A stretch of DNA of 64,000 nucleotides from contig NZ_CP149940.1 of the NCBI RefSeq assembly GCF_037948395.1, positions 1,984,001-2,048,000 on the forward strand, read 5' to 3'. The stretch is from Serratia nevei. GTDB taxonomy: Bacteria > Pseudomonadota > Gammaproteobacteria > Enterobacterales > Enterobacteriaceae. Shown here piece by piece: positions 10,420 through 19,987 of the stretch; position 1 is the first letter of the stretch; the number at the start of each line of letters is the position of its first letter. Below the pieces are notes generated by a model, which saw only the letters and a list, made by a program, of their open reading frames with translations, was not told the DNA's origin and ran no database searches. Both the position numbers and the translations under genes were made by a program.

Positions 10420-11217
10420 ATGTACTGGATTAACGGACAACGCCACGATGCGCTGGCGCCGAGCGATCGTGGCCTGCAGTTCGGCGATGGCTGCTTTACT
10501 ACCGCCCGGGTTATCGACGGTAAAATCGAGCTGCTGCCCTGGCATCTGGAGCGGCTGCAGCAAGCGGCGCAGCGGCTGATGCTGCCTGCCACCGATTGGC
10601 TGGCTTTCGAGCGGGAGATGGCGCTGGCGGCCGAATCAATTCCGCTCGGCGTGGTCAAAGCGATACTGACGCGCGGCAGCGGCGGGCGGGGTTACAGCCC
10701 GACGGGGTGCGAAAACCCGACGCGTATCGTCGCCCGCAGCAGCTACCCTGCGCACTATTTGCAGTGGCGCGAGCAGGGCATCACGCTTGCGCTCAGCCCG
10801 GTGGCGCTGGCGCGCAATCCGTTGCTGGCGGGGTTGAAGCATTTGAACCGCCTGGAGCAGGTGCTGATCCGCGCGCATCTTGACCAGACGGCCGCCGACG
10901 AGGCGCTGGTGCTTGACACTGCCGGTATGCTGGTGGAATGCTGTGCGGCTAATTTGTTCTGGCGTAAGGGAAAAGCGGTATTTACCCCGGATCTGAGCCA
11001 GGCCGGCGTCGCGGGCTTGATGCGGCGGCGGGTGATCGCGCTGCTGGCGGGCTCGGAATACCGTCTGCAGTGCGTCAGTGAACCGTTGGAGACGCTGGCC
11101 GATGCCGACGAAGTGCTGGTGAGCAATGCGCTGATGCCGCTGCTGCCGGTAAACGCTGCGCAATCATGGCGTTATGCTTCGCGCCAGCTGTATGATTTTT
11201 TGCGTCCACACTGTTAA
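10420..11217 (+). CDS. pabC: 4-amino-4-deoxychorismate lyase
   Basis: This PLP-dependent fold-type IV enzyme converts aminodeoxychorismate to p-aminobenzoate and pyruvate for folate synthesis. The 265-residue protein starts MYWINGQRHDALAPSDRGLQ. The PLP lysine lies in LAGLKHLNRLEQVL (about residue 140), and the typical DRGLQFGDGCFTT segment is present near the N-terminus. The gene follows AACAGGAGGAAGT, a strong ribosome-binding site. It is followed by mltG, tmk and holB, as in E. coli. Confidence 0.95.
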   Translation: MYWINGQRHDALAPSDRGLQFGDGCFTTARVIDGKIELLPWHLERLQQAAQRLMLPATDWLAFEREMALAAESIPLGVVKAILTRGSGGRGYSPTGCENPTRIVARSSYPAHYLQWREQGITLALSPVALARNPLLAGLKHLNRLEQVLIRAHLDQTAADEALVLDTAGMLVECCAANLFWRKGKAVFTPDLSQAGVAGLMRRRVIALLAGSEYRLQCVSEPLETLADADEVLVSNALMPLLPVNAAQSWRYASRQLYDFLRPHC

Positions 11218-11230
11218 CCATGGCTGATTG

Positions 11231-12256
11231 ATGAAGAAAAGAAAGCTGAAGGTCCTGTCTGTTATTGTTGTTCTGGTATTGGCGCTGCTGTTTTGGGGCT
11301 ACCAGAAGATCGAACGCTTTGCCGATACGCCGCTGGCTATCCAGCAAGAAACCATCTTCAAACTGCCGGCCGGCACCGGCCGAGTAGCGCTGGAAGGGCT
11401 ACTGGTACGCGATAAACTGGTGCACAACGGGCGCTGGTTCCAGTGGCTGCTGAAGCTGGAGCCGGAGTTGGCGGAGTTTAAAGCCGGTACCTACCGGTTC
11501 ACGCCGGGCATGACGGTGCGCCAGATGCTGAAACTGTTGGCCAGCGGCAAAGAGGCGCAGTTCACCGCACGCTTTATCGAAGGCTCACGCCTGCGTGATT
11601 GGCAGCAGGTGCTGCAGCAGTCCAAATACCTGAAACACACCCTGGCGGGCAAGAGCGAAGCGGAGATTGCCGCAGCGCTCGGCATTCCTGCGGGAGAAAC
11701 GCCGGAAGGGCATTTGTACCCGGATACCTATCAGTATACCGCCGGCATGAGCGACATCGCGCTGCTCAAACGCGCACACGTGCGCATGAACAAAGCGCTG
11801 CAGGCCGCCTGGGCCGGCCGCGATACCAGCCTGCCGTATAAAACGCCGGAAGATCTGCTGACCATGGCCTCGATCGTCGAGAAAGAGACCGCGGTGCCGG
11901 AAGAGCGCAGCAAGGTGGCGTCGGTGTTCGTCAACCGCTTGCGCATCGGCATGCGCCTGCAGACCGATCCGACGGTGATCTACGGCATGGGCGAAAGCTA
12001 TAATGGCAACATCACGCGCAAGGATCTGGAGACGCCAACGCCGTACAACACCTATGTGATCGCCGGCCTGCCGCCAACGCCGATCGCCATGCCGGGGGAG
12101 GCCTCGCTGCAGGCGGCCGCCAATCCGGCCAAAACGCCTTATCTCTATTTTGTCGCCGACGGCAAGGGTGGGCATACCTTCACCACCAATCTGGCGAGCC
12201 ATAACCAGGCGGTGCGCGTGTACCGTCAGGCGTTAAAGGAAAAGAATGAAAAGTAA
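11231..12256 (+). CDS. mltG: Endolytic murein transglycosylase MltG
   Basis: MltG (YceG/YceG-like) cuts nascent glycan strands inside the chain and helps set their length. The ATG at 11231 ([20 protein letters not shown]) gives 341 residues; a TTG three bases earlier is less likely. A single N-terminal membrane segment (about residues 8-25) anchors a periplasmic domain. The conserved catalytic glutamate is in [14 protein letters not shown], and [13 protein letters not shown] is the family C-terminal motif. It overlaps tmk by 11 bases. Confidence 0.95.
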   Translation: MKKRKLKVLSVIVVLVLALLFWGYQKIERFADTPLAIQQETIFKLPAGTGRVALEGLLVRDKLVHNGRWFQWLLKLEPELAEFKAGTYRFTPGMTVRQMLKLLASGKEAQFTARFIEGSRLRDWQQVLQQSKYLKHTLAGKSEAEIAAALGIPAGETPEGHLYPDTYQYTAGMSDIALLKRAHVRMNKALQAAWAGRDTSLPYKTPEDLLTMASIVEKETAVPEERSKVASVFVNRLRIGMRLQTDPTVIYGMGESYNGNITRKDLETPTPYNTYVIAGLPPTPIAMPGEASLQAAANPAKTPYLYFVADGKGGHTFTTNLASHNQAVRVYRQALKEKNEK

Positions 12257-12884
12257 ATTCGTTGTTATCGAAGGGCTGGAAGGCGCGGGTAAAACCACCG
12301 CGCGCGATACGGTGGTCAATGTGCTGCGCGAACACGGCGTCAGCGACATCGTCTTCACCCGCGAGCCGGGCGGCACGCCGCTGGCGGAGAAGCTGCGCGA
12401 TCTGTTCAAGCGCGGCATCGACGGCGAATTGCCGACCATCAAGGCCGAAGTATTGATGCTGTACGCCGCGCGTGTGCAGCTGGTGGAAACCGTGATTAAA
12501 CCGGCCCTGGCGCGCGGCGCCTGGGTGGTGGGCGATCGCCACGATCTCTCTTCACAGGCTTACCAGGGTGGCGGCCGCGGCGTGGATCCGCAGCTGATGA
12601 GCTCGCTGCGCGACACCGTGCTGGGGGATTTTCGCCCGGACTTGACGGTCTATCTCGATCTGCCGCCGCTGGTCGGCCTGCAACGCGCACAGGCGCGCGG
12701 TCAGTTGGATCGCATCGAACAGGAAGCGCTGCCGTTCTTCGAGCGCACCCGCGCTCGCTATCTCGAGCTGGCGGCGCAGGATAAAACCATCGTCACCGTC
12801 GACGCCGCCCAGCCGCTGGAGCAGGTGACCGCGGCGATCCGCGACTGCGTCGGCCACTGGCTGCGGCAGCAGGAAGGCGCATAA
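12246..12884 (+). CDS. tmk: Thymidylate kinase
   Basis: This kinase phosphorylates dTMP to dTDP. The 212-residue protein starts [20 protein letters not shown], containing the P-loop GLEGAGKTT. The DRH motif ([16 protein letters not shown]) and the LID region with [13 protein letters not shown] earlier in the chain are conserved. The start lies inside the end of mltG and the stop overlaps the holB start by one base, suggesting translational coupling. Confidence 0.97.
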   Translation: MKSKFVVIEGLEGAGKTTARDTVVNVLREHGVSDIVFTREPGGTPLAEKLRDLFKRGIDGELPTIKAEVLMLYAARVQLVETVIKPALARGAWVVGDRHDLSSQAYQGGGRGVDPQLMSSLRDTVLGDFRPDLTVYLDLPPLVGLQRAQARGQLDRIEQEALPFFERTRARYLELAAQDKTIVTVDAAQPLEQVTAAIRDCVGHWLRQQEGA

Positions 12885-13891
12885 TGAACTGGTACCCGTG
12901 GCTGAACGGCCCTTATCGCCAGCTGGTTGGGCAGTACGCCGACGGCCGCGGCCATCATGCGCTGCTGCTGCACGCGGCGCCGGGCAACGGTGACGACGCG
13001 CTGGCCTACGGCCTGAGCCGCTGGTTGATCTGCCAGCAGCGCAACGGTGAAAAAAGCTGCGGCGAGTGCCACAGCTGCCGGCTGATGCTGGCGGGCAACC
13101 ACCCGGATTATCACGTGCTGGCGCCGGAAAAGGGCAAGAGCAGCCTGGGGATCGAGCCGATCCGCCAAGTGATTGAAACGCTGTACGCCCACGCCCAGCA
13201 GGGCGGCGCTAAAGTGATTTGGCTGCCGCAGGCGGAACAGCTGACCGAGGCGGCGGCCAACGCGCTGCTTAAAACGCTGGAAGAGCCGCCGGAGAAAACC
13301 TATTTTCTGCTGGGTTGCCGTGAGCCGTCGCGGCTGATGGCGACGCTGCGCAGCCGTTGCCTGTATTGGCATTTGGCGAGCCCGGATGAGCAGCTCAGCC
13401 TGCAGTGGCTGGGCCGACAGGCGGCCGGATCTCAGACGGACCGCCTCACGGCGCTGCGCCTGCACGACGGCGCGCCGCTGGCCGCCGAACAGCTGTTGCA
13501 GCCGCAGCAGTGGCAACAGCGCAGCGCCCTGTGCGCCGCGTTGAGCGCCGCGCTGCCGCAGCGCGATATGCTGTCGCTGCTGCCGGTGTTGAACCATGAA
13601 GACGTCGCCGAGCGCCTGCACTGGCTGTGCGCGCTGCTGGTGGACGCGATGAAGTGGCAGCAGGGCGCGCATCAGTATGTATTGAATCAGGATCAGCAGC
13701 CGTTGGTGCATCAGCTGGCCAGCCTGCTGAGCAGCGCCTCGCTGCAGCAGATCGTGCAGCAGTGGCTGAACTGTCGCCATCAGCTGCTCAGCGTGGTGGG
13801 CGTCAATCGCGAGCTGCTGCTGACCGAACAGTTACTTCGCTGGGAACAGATGCTCGGCGCCGCCGGCTATTCCCACCCTCATTCGCTGTAA
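12884..13891 (+). CDS. holB: DNA polymerase III delta' subunit
   Basis: HolB is the delta' subunit of the clamp loader. The 335-residue protein starts [20 protein letters not shown]. The zinc-binding cysteines lie in CGECHSCRLM, the SRC-like clamp-loader motif in LRSRCLYW, and KTLEEPPEKTYFLL is the conserved sensor region. The P-loop is degenerate, as is normal for delta'. The start overlaps the tmk stop (TAATG). Confidence 0.94.
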   Translation: MNWYPWLNGPYRQLVGQYADGRGHHALLLHAAPGNGDDALAYGLSRWLICQQRNGEKSCGECHSCRLMLAGNHPDYHVLAPEKGKSSLGIEPIRQVIETLYAHAQQGGAKVIWLPQAEQLTEAAANALLKTLEEPPEKTYFLLGCREPSRLMATLRSRCLYWHLASPDEQLSLQWLGRQAAGSQTDRLTALRLHDGAPLAAEQLLQPQQWQQRSALCAALSAALPQRDMLSLLPVLNHEDVAERLHWLCALLVDAMKWQQGAHQYVLNQDQQPLVHQLASLLSSASLQQIVQQWLNCRHQLLSVVGVNRELLLTEQLLRWEQMLGAAGYSHPHSL

Positions 13892-13910
13892 AGTAAAAGA
13901 GTTAAACATT

Positions 13911-14687
13911 ATGTTGTTAGTCGATTCTCATTGCCACCTTGACAGTCTGGATTATCAAACGCTGCACCAGAATGTGGACGATGCGCTGGCCAAGGCCAAA
14001 GCGCGCGACGTCGGCTATGTGCTGGCGGTCGCCACCACGCTGACGGGCTACCGTTCCATGACCGAGCTGATCGGCAAGCGCAACGACGTGGCCTTCTCCT
14101 GCGGGGTGCATCCGCTCAATCTGGAAGAGGGGTATGATTACGCCGAGCTGCGCCGCCTGGCGGCGGCGGAACAGGTGGTAGCGCTGGGGGAAACCGGGCT
14201 CGATTACTTCTACCAGAAAGACAATCTCGAGCTGCAGCAGGACTCTTTCCGCGAACATATCCGCATCGGCCGGGATCTGAACAAACCGGTGATCGTCCAC
14301 ACCCGCGATGCGCGTGCGGACACGCTGGCGATCCTGCGTGAAGAGAACGCACAGGACTGCGGCGGCGTACTTCACTGCTTCACCGAAGATCTGGCCACGG
14401 CCGAAGCGTTGCTGGATCTGGGCTTCTACATCTCCTTCTCGGGCATCGTGACCTTCCGCAACGCCGAACAGCTGCGTGAGGTGGCCCGCTATGTGCCGCT
14501 GGATCGCATTCTGGTGGAAACCGATTCGCCTTATCTGGCGCCGGTGCCGCATCGCGGCAAAGAAAACCAACCCGCCTATGTGCGCGATGTGGCTGAATAC
14601 ATGGCGGTATTGAAGGGCGTCAGCCTGGAACAACTGGCCGAAGCGACCACCGCCAACTTTTCACGCTTATTTCACCTCGATCTGTGA
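13911..14687 (+). CDS. ycfH: TatD-family metallohydrolase YcfH
   Basis: This is a 258-residue TatD-family metal-dependent hydrolase (amidohydrolase fold). In E. coli it is called YcfH, a predicted DNase or D-aminoacyl-tRNA deacylase-type enzyme whose substrate is unsettled. The metal ligands are visible: DSHCHLD at the N-terminus, GETGLDYFY, HTRDA and VETDSPYLAP. The gene follows holB by 19 bases and ends the rpmF-to-ycfH run before the ptsG control region. Confidence 0.92.
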   Translation: MLLVDSHCHLDSLDYQTLHQNVDDALAKAKARDVGYVLAVATTLTGYRSMTELIGKRNDVAFSCGVHPLNLEEGYDYAELRRLAAAEQVVALGETGLDYFYQKDNLELQQDSFREHIRIGRDLNKPVIVHTRDARADTLAILREENAQDCGGVLHCFTEDLATAEALLDLGFYISFSGIVTFRNAEQLREVARYVPLDRILVETDSPYLAPVPHRGKENQPAYVRDVAEYMAVLKGVSLEQLAEATTANFSRLFHLDL

Positions 14688-15030
14688 TCTTTGACCTAGG
14701 CTATAGCTGTAGGTCATTGTCTGCGTAATTTTTTTTAAGCTCGTAATTAATCACTGAAACGGGTAAGGTTCCTTCCCGTTTCAGGGTGATTGATGCGTGT
14801 TTTTTGGCCCGTTTTGCCAAAAAACAGCCGGTTTATGCAAAGTTACCGCGGCTCGATCATCGAAACGTGATTGTCATCAAACATTGCGCAGGCTATTTAT
14901 TTTACTCTGCGTAATAAATTCAAGGGGTGCTCAGACACCCTGAATTGCAGGGGTTTTTCTCCCCCCCTTGCAGCGCGAATTATCGCGACAAGAAGTAGCA
15001 AAGCATTATTACTCAGGAGCACACTCAACT
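14688..15030 (+). promoter_or_regulatory. ptsG control region: inverted repeat, Mlc-type operator, SgrS target
   Basis: No gene is present. A perfect inverted repeat TGAAACGGG/CCCGTTTCA (14755-14763 and 14775-14783) lies in its middle. At about 14898-14920 the segment TTTACTCTGCGTAATAAA closely matches the E. coli ptsG Mlc-operator/promoter region. Just before the start codon, ACTCAGGAGCACACTCAACT (15011-15030) matches the region of E. coli ptsG mRNA paired by the small RNA SgrS. These assignments come from recalled E. coli sequence, not alignment. Confidence 0.7.
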
Positions 15031-16464
15031 ATGTTCAAGAACGCATTTGCAAACCTGCAAAAAGTAGGTAAATCGCTCATGCTGCCGGTGTCCGTGTTGC
15101 CTATCGCAGGTATTCTGCTGGGCGTCGGCTCCGCCAACTTTAGCTGGCTACCTGCGGTAGTCTCCCACGTGATGGCGGAAGCGGGCGGTTCGGTCTTCGC
15201 CAACATGCCGCTGATTTTCGCCATCGGCGTCGCTTTGGGCTTCACCAACAACGACGGCGTTTCCGCGCTGGCGGCGGTGGTGGCCTACGGCATCATGGTG
15301 AAAACCATGGCGGTGGTTGCGCCGCTGGTGCTGCACCTGCCGGCTGAAGAGATTGCGGCCAAACACCTGGCGGATACCGGTGTGCTCGGGGGGATTATCT
15401 CCGGTGCCATCGCGGCCTATATGTTCAACCGCTTCTTCCGCATTCAACTGCCGGAATACCTGGGCTTCTTTGCCGGTAAGCGTTTCGTGCCGATCATTTC
15501 CGGTCTGGCGGCGATCGTTCTGGGCGTAGTGCTGTCCTTCATCTGGCCGCCGATCGGTACGGCTATCCAGACCTTCTCGCAGTGGGCGGCTTATCAGAAC
15601 CCGGTCGTGGCCTTCGGCATTTACGGCGTGGTTGAGCGTGCTCTGGTGCCATTCGGTCTGCACCACATCTGGAACGTACCGTTCCAAATGCAAATCGGTG
15701 AATTCACCAACGCGGCGGGCCAGGTATTCCACGGCGACATCCCTCGCTACATGGCGGGTGACCCAACCGCGGGCAAACTGTCCGGCGGCTTCCTGTTCAA
15801 AATGTACGGTCTGCCTGCTGCGGCGATTGCTATCTGGCACTCGGCCAAGCCGGAAAACCGCGCGAAAGTCGGCGGCATCATGATCTCCGCCGCGCTGACC
15901 TCGTTCCTGACCGGTATCACCGAGCCGATCGAGTTCTCCTTCATGTTCGTCGCGCCGATCCTGTACGTGATCCACGCTATCCTGGCCGGTCTGGCGTTCC
16001 CAATCTGTATCCTGTTGGGCATGCGTGACGGCACCAGCTTCTCGCACGGCCTGATCGACTTTATCGTACTGAGCGGCAACAGCAGCAAAATCTGGCTGTT
16101 CCCGATCGTCGGCATCGTCTACGGTCTGGTGTACTACACCATCTTCCGCGTGCTGATCGCCAAACTGGATCTGAAAACCCCGGGCCGTGAAGACACCGCT
16201 GCCGAGCAGACTGCGCAGGGCGGTTCCGAAATGTCCGCGGCGCTGGTTCAGGCCTTCGGCGGTAAAGAAAACATCACTAACCTGGATGCTTGCATCACCC
16301 GTCTGCGCGTCAGCGTGGCCGACGTGTCCAAAGTTGACCAGGCGGGCCTGAAGAAACTGGGCGCAGCCGGCGTAGTCGTCGCTGGCTCCGGCGTGCAGGC
16401 CATCTTCGGCACCAAGTCCGACAACCTGAAAACCGATATGGACGAATACATCCGTAATCACTGA
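15031..16464 (+). CDS. ptsG: PTS glucose-specific EIICB component
   Basis: This inner-membrane protein imports and phosphorylates glucose, receiving phosphate from EIIA-Glc. The ATG at 15031 ([20 protein letters not shown]) gives 477 residues, identical in length to E. coli. The multi-span IIC domain covers about residues 1-385, with [16 protein letters not shown]. The IIB domain follows, with the phosphorylated cysteine in [11 protein letters not shown] (about 421). An upstream in-frame extension from 14968 is leader. The gene's terminator is the prophage integration site. Confidence 0.97.
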   Translation: MFKNAFANLQKVGKSLMLPVSVLPIAGILLGVGSANFSWLPAVVSHVMAEAGGSVFANMPLIFAIGVALGFTNNDGVSALAAVVAYGIMVKTMAVVAPLVLHLPAEEIAAKHLADTGVLGGIISGAIAAYMFNRFFRIQLPEYLGFFAGKRFVPIISGLAAIVLGVVLSFIWPPIGTAIQTFSQWAAYQNPVVAFGIYGVVERALVPFGLHHIWNVPFQMQIGEFTNAAGQVFHGDIPRYMAGDPTAGKLSGGFLFKMYGLPAAAIAIWHSAKPENRAKVGGIMISAALTSFLTGITEPIEFSFMFVAPILYVIHAILAGLAFPICILLGMRDGTSFSHGLIDFIVLSGNSSKIWLFPIVGIVYGLVYYTIFRVLIAKLDLKTPGREDTAAEQTAQGGSEMSAALVQAFGGKENITNLDACITRLRVSVADVSKVDQAGLKKLGAAGVVVAGSGVQAIFGTKSDNLKTDMDEYIRNH

Positions 16465-16485
16465 TTCAGGCAGGGGAGTTACCAA

Positions 16486-16509
16486 GGGAGGCGAAAGCCT
16501 CCCTTTTTT
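16486..16509 (+). terminator. ptsG intrinsic terminator, overlapping attL
   Basis: The GGGAGGC/GCCTCCC stem with a GAAA loop is followed by six Ts. The right half and the T run belong to the 20-base attachment core, so after integration the T tract continues with phage DNA (GTTGTTT) rather than host DNA. Confidence 0.85.
16490..16509 (+). repeat. attL core (20-bp direct repeat)
   Basis: The sequence GGCGAAAGCCTCCCTTTTTT occurs here and again at 53652-53671. The bases before it at this end (GGGA) complete the perfect ptsG terminator stem, so this side keeps the host's left arm. The core is assigned from identity between the two junctions; the true strand-exchange region may be shorter. Confidence 0.88.
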
Positions 16510-16611
16510 GTTGTTTATTTTATTGAAAATTATAGGCTTTATATTTTAAGTGACCACATTTTTACCCATCTGGTTTGCTCTGTGTATGGCATCTCTATGA
16601 AAACAGATGAT

Positions 16612-16634
16612 AAAAAACCCCGCTTAAAGGCGGG
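16612..16634 (-). terminator. Intrinsic terminator after ogr
   Basis: Read on the minus strand, the stem CCCGCC/GGCGGG-type pairing around CTTTAA is followed by GGTTTTTTAT. It lies 6 bases beyond the ogr stop codon. Confidence 0.8.
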
Positions 16635-16639
16635 CCGGT

Positions 16640-16888
16640 TCACAGTGACAGGTTCAACTGATCACGCCCATAGTGGGACGTAGGGAAGGCGTCTTGCGGG
16701 ATAAAGTCGGGTGGTAGCTCTTCGCGCGGGCCGCGTTTTGTTACCAGCTTTTCAACGCTGTTTAGCGTCGTGAATGTGATACTGCATTCGAAATTCTGAC
16801 ACTGATGATATTGCCGTATCGTCATTTCACTGAGACGGCGACTGGTGCGGGTGCGGGCCATAGCACCGCAGATCGGGCAAACAAACAT
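16640..16888 (-). CDS. ogr: Ogr/Delta-family late transcription activator
   Basis: Ogr is the small zinc-finger activator of P2 late promoters, acting with host RNA polymerase alpha subunit at TGT-N12-ACA sites. The 82-residue protein starts MFVCPICGAMARTRTSRRLS. The zinc ligands are CPIC near the N-terminus and CQNFEC about 25 residues later. It is the last gene of the D-ogr unit, next to attL. Two matching target boxes are present in the prophage (18145-18166 and 36205-36224). Confidence 0.93.
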   Translation of the reverse strand: MFVCPICGAMARTRTSRRLSEMTIRQYHQCQNFECSITFTTLNSVEKLVTKRGPREELPPDFIPQDAFPTSHYGRDQLNLSL

Positions 16889-16933
16889 GATGGCCTCCCA
16901 TGGCGGGAGTTGAACTCCCCGTTATTATGGCCG

Positions 16934-18088
16934 TCACTTCTCACTTTCCGCAATCCATTCAGGTATTTTAGCCTCCAGCTCCAGTCGCGTGGTAAAGCCG
17001 TTCCCGTCGATCGAATGGCTCGCCCTGGCGATGATCCAATCCTGATTATCAATATCCGTTTTAAATCCCGATACCGTGCCGTGCTGCTCCGGGTATAAAT
17101 CGGCGCGGCCGTAGGCCAGGGTAAGGGTAAATTCAGCGGCTCCGCGTTTCAGCTGCTGCCATTTTGCGGCCGCGGCCCGTTTGGCGGCCGTTTCGTTACT
17201 GTAGGTTTTGCGCAGGACATAGACGTTACCGTCGGCCCCCTCGATGTAATCACCCTCGCGGCTGCTGCTGCGCTGCACTTTCTTTTTCGCCGGCTTGCGG
17301 GCCTTCACCGTGACCTTTTTCTTTTTCCCGAATTCCAGATCGAGCCAGTAAGCGCGCACGCCGGTATAGGCATCACGATCGGCAATGCGGAAGGCGTGAC
17401 GATCGCCGCTGCTGCGGGTGAGGGCGAAGGAGGGCAGCGCCTTACCGTTGGCGCTGACGCCGCCACCGGGCAGGATAAACAGCAGACTGCCATTTTTCAC
17501 CGTGGCAATGGCGCCCAGCATTTCGGCCATGCGCGTCAGGAAGGACATATCGCTTTCCTGCGTCTGGTCGGCGTGGTCAATCTCCACCTCCATGAGTTGC
17601 TGCGAGATGATGGCCTTCAGGTTGTAGCGCCTGGCGATCGCTGACACCACCCGTTCTACGGTGACGTCATGCCAGGACACCTCGCGCTTGACGTTGAACT
17701 CGTCGCGAAAATCGGCGCTGCGTGCGGTGATCGTCAGCGTATCAGGCGGTCCGGCGTGCGCCACTTCATCGACAATAAAAATGCCTTTGTAAACCAGCGC
17801 TTCACCGTGCCACCCCATCGACGCGGACACCTCGGCGCCGCGCGGCGGCAGCTGCAGCTGGCCGTCAGTATCGTCCACGGTGATCGTCAGCTCGTCGGCC
17901 TCAAAGCCGCGGTTGTCGGTCATCTCCAGCGACAAGATGCGCTCATCCAGCCTGGTCAGCTCCTTGCCGCCAAGCAGGACGCTGAACGCCGGCACGCGCG
18001 ACAGTTCCGTCTGGTAATCGTTGAACGTGCTGGCGCCGCTACCCAGCAGTGATTTGGCCTTGTTGATCGCGTCAGTAGTCAGTGCCAT
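16934..18088 (-). CDS. D: P2 gpD-like tail (baseplate hub) protein
   Basis: gpD is the P2 tail protein equivalent to the phage Mu gp44/T4 gp27 hub family. The 384-residue protein starts MALTTDAINKAKSLLGSGAS; P2 gpD is 387 residues. Recognisable segments are LSLEMTDNRGFEADELTITV in the first third and a long Lys-rich stretch (GKKKKVTVKARKPAKKK) in the middle. An AGGGGGAGCC ribosome-binding region precedes the ATG at 18088. It is co-directional with ogr and divergent from FI, unlike in P2. Confidence 0.93.
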   Translation of the reverse strand: MALTTDAINKAKSLLGSGASTFNDYQTELSRVPAFSVLLGGKELTRLDERILSLEMTDNRGFEADELTITVDDTDGQLQLPPRGAEVSASMGWHGEALVYKGIFIVDEVAHAGPPDTLTITARSADFRDEFNVKREVSWHDVTVERVVSAIARRYNLKAIISQQLMEVEIDHADQTQESDMSFLTRMAEMLGAIATVKNGSLLFILPGGGVSANGKALPSFALTRSSGDRHAFRIADRDAYTGVRAYWLDLEFGKKKKVTVKARKPAKKKVQRSSSREGDYIEGADGNVYVLRKTYSNETAAKRAAAAKWQQLKRGAAEFTLTLAYGRADLYPEQHGTVSGFKTDIDNQDWIIARASHSIDGNGFTTRLELEAKIPEWIAESEK

Positions 18089-18144
18089 GGCTCCCCCTTT
18101 GTGTTGATGGTTTCATGCGCGCGCGACGGGGAAAACCGCGCGTT

Positions 18145-18166
18145 GTTGTCGCCGGCGGATGACAAC
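18145..18166. promoter_or_regulatory. Ogr/Delta box at the D/FI divergent promoter
   Basis: GTTGT-N12-ACAAC is a perfect 5-base dyad containing the P2 late-promoter activator motif TGT-N12-ACA (18147-18164). Its centre (18155) is about 55 bases from plausible start points on both sides: about 18100 for D and about 18210 for FI, the latter with a weak AATATC -10. One site could thus serve both directions. Confidence 0.8.
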
Positions 18167-18238
18167 CAGCGCCACGTGTTGCGCCGGCGTTTTTCGGCGA
18201 ATATCACCACGAACTCACAAGCATGATGGCGGTACAGT

Positions 18239-19420
18239 ATGACCGACAATTTCTTCCATGGTGCGCGCGTCAAGGAAAACACCGACCTGCAGACCGCGAT
18301 CAATGACGTTGACTCAACGGTCATTGGTCTGGTCGCGGTGGCGGATGATGCTGACGCAACCACCTTCCCGCTAGACACGCCGGTACTGATCACGCGGGTA
18401 ATCAGCGTACTCGGCAAGGCCGGTAAAACCGGTTCACTCTATAAATCCCTGAAGGCCATTTCTGACCAGGTCAGTACTCGCGTGATTGTGGTGCGCGTGG
18501 CGGCGGCTGGCACTGAAGACGGCGCGAAAACCCAGTCGCAGCTGATTATCGGCGGTTCCCAGGCGGACGGCAGCTATACCGGCATGTTCGCGCTTTTGAC
18601 CGCCGAGCAAAAAGTCGGCTACCGGCCGCGCATTCTTGGTGTGCCGATGTATGACACGCAGGAAGTCACCGCACAGTTGCGGGTGATTGCCAAGCAGCTG
18701 CGGGCGTTTTCCTACAGCTATTGCGACGGCTGCGAGACGATTGCCGAGGCAAAAACCTACCGCCAGCAGTTTGCCGAGCGTGAGGGCATGCTGATTTGGC
18801 CGAATTTCATCGCCTATAACCCGGAGAGTGGCAAGAACGAAGAGTTCCCGGCGGTGGCGTATGCGTTGGGGATGCGTGCGAAGATCGATAACGAGCAGGG
18901 CTGGCATAAGTCGCTGTCGAACGTGGCGGTTAGCAACGTGCTCGGCATCACCAAAGACGTTTTTTGGGCGCTGCAGGCGGAAGATTCCGACGCCAACGAG
19001 CTGAACGCCAACGAAGTTACCACGCTGATTAAACGTGACGGCTTCCGCTTCTGGGGCAACCGCACCACGGACAAAAACGAGTACATCTTCGAGGTGTACA
19101 CCCGTACCGCGCAGATCCTGGCGGATACCATCGCGGAGGCGCAATTTACCACGGTAGACAGTCCGCTCACGCCGGCAAACGTCAAGGATGTGGTCAGCGG
19201 TATCAATGCCAAGCTGCAGAGGCTGGTCACCGCCGGCCGGTTGATTGGCGCCGCGTGCTGGTTTGATATCGTCGATAACCAGACAACCGGCATTCGGCAG
19301 GGCAAAGTTGTGGTGCGTTACAACTACAGCCCGGTGCCGCCACTCGAAGATCTGACCATGATCCAGACCTTCACCGATCAATACTACGAAGCGGCTTTCG
19401 CGTCGCTGGGAGGGGCATAA
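18239..19420 (+). CDS. FI: Tail sheath protein FI
   Basis: FI forms the contractile sheath of the P2 tail. The 393-residue protein (P2: 396) starts MTDNFFHGARVKENTDLQTA. The conserved segments GVPMYDTQEVTAQL, SYCDGCETIAEA and FEVYTRTAQILADTIAEA fit the family. It is the first gene of a plus-strand tail operon with its own Ogr box upstream. The stop is followed immediately by the FII start. Confidence 0.96.
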   Translation: MTDNFFHGARVKENTDLQTAINDVDSTVIGLVAVADDADATTFPLDTPVLITRVISVLGKAGKTGSLYKSLKAISDQVSTRVIVVRVAAAGTEDGAKTQSQLIIGGSQADGSYTGMFALLTAEQKVGYRPRILGVPMYDTQEVTAQLRVIAKQLRAFSYSYCDGCETIAEAKTYRQQFAEREGMLIWPNFIAYNPESGKNEEFPAVAYALGMRAKIDNEQGWHKSLSNVAVSNVLGITKDVFWALQAEDSDANELNANEVTTLIKRDGFRFWGNRTTDKNEYIFEVYTRTAQILADTIAEAQFTTVDSPLTPANVKDVVSGINAKLQRLVTAGRLIGAACWFDIVDNQTTGIRQGKVVVRYNYSPVPPLEDLTMIQTFTDQYYEAAFASLGGA

Positions 19421-19936
19421 GTGGCTATCCCTAAAAAGCTCCGTCTGTTCACGCTGTATGTGGACGGCACCAACCACATCGGCAAGATCCCCAGCGTCAC
19501 CTTGCCAAAAGTCACCCGTAAGACGGAGGACTATCAGGGCGGCGGCATGCAAGGCGCCGTAGCGGTAGACCTCGGCCTTGACGGTGGCGCGCTGGATGCG
19601 TCGATGGTGGTCGGCGGCGTCGTTGAAGAGCTGATCCTCAAATACGGCGGCGATATTGACGAAATGCGCCTGCGTTTCGTCGGTGAAATCTACAGCGGCG
19701 GCACCAGTTCGCTGATGGAAGTGGAAATGCGCGGCCGCATCACTGAAATCGATCCGGGTGAGGCCAAGCAGGGCGATGACACCAACCACACCTACGCCAT
19801 CAAGAACACCTACTACAAGCTGTCGGTAGATGATAAGGCGCTGCTGGAAATCGACCTGCTGAACTTCATCTACAAGCGCGACGGGAAAAACCTGTACCCC
19901 GATCGCATTGTGTCAGCCCTCGGCCTCGGCGGCTGA
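19421..19936 (+). CDS. FII: Tail tube protein FII (GTG start)
   Basis: FII is the major tail tube protein inside the sheath. The GTG at 19421 directly follows the FI stop and gives 171 residues (P2: 172), starting MAIPKKLRLFTLYVDGTNHI. The ribosome-binding site GGAGGGG lies in the end of FI, so translation is probably coupled. The C-terminus KRDGKNLYPDRIVSALGLGG matches the family. Confidence 0.95.
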   Translation: MAIPKKLRLFTLYVDGTNHIGKIPSVTLPKVTRKTEDYQGGGMQGAVAVDLGLDGGALDASMVVGGVVEELILKYGGDIDEMRLRFVGEIYSGGTSSLMEVEMRGRITEIDPGEAKQGDDTNHTYAIKNTYYKLSVDDKALLEIDLLNFIYKRDGKNLYPDRIVSALGLGG

Positions 19937-19987
19937 TCGTTAACCCTTAACCACTTTGAAGGCGGCACGCGTGGCCGCCTGGAGAAC

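Noticed and set aside
15148..16485. 445-residue minus-strand open frame opposite ptsG
   Set aside because: Its composition is that of an antisense shadow, and ptsG is fully conserved in the other strand.
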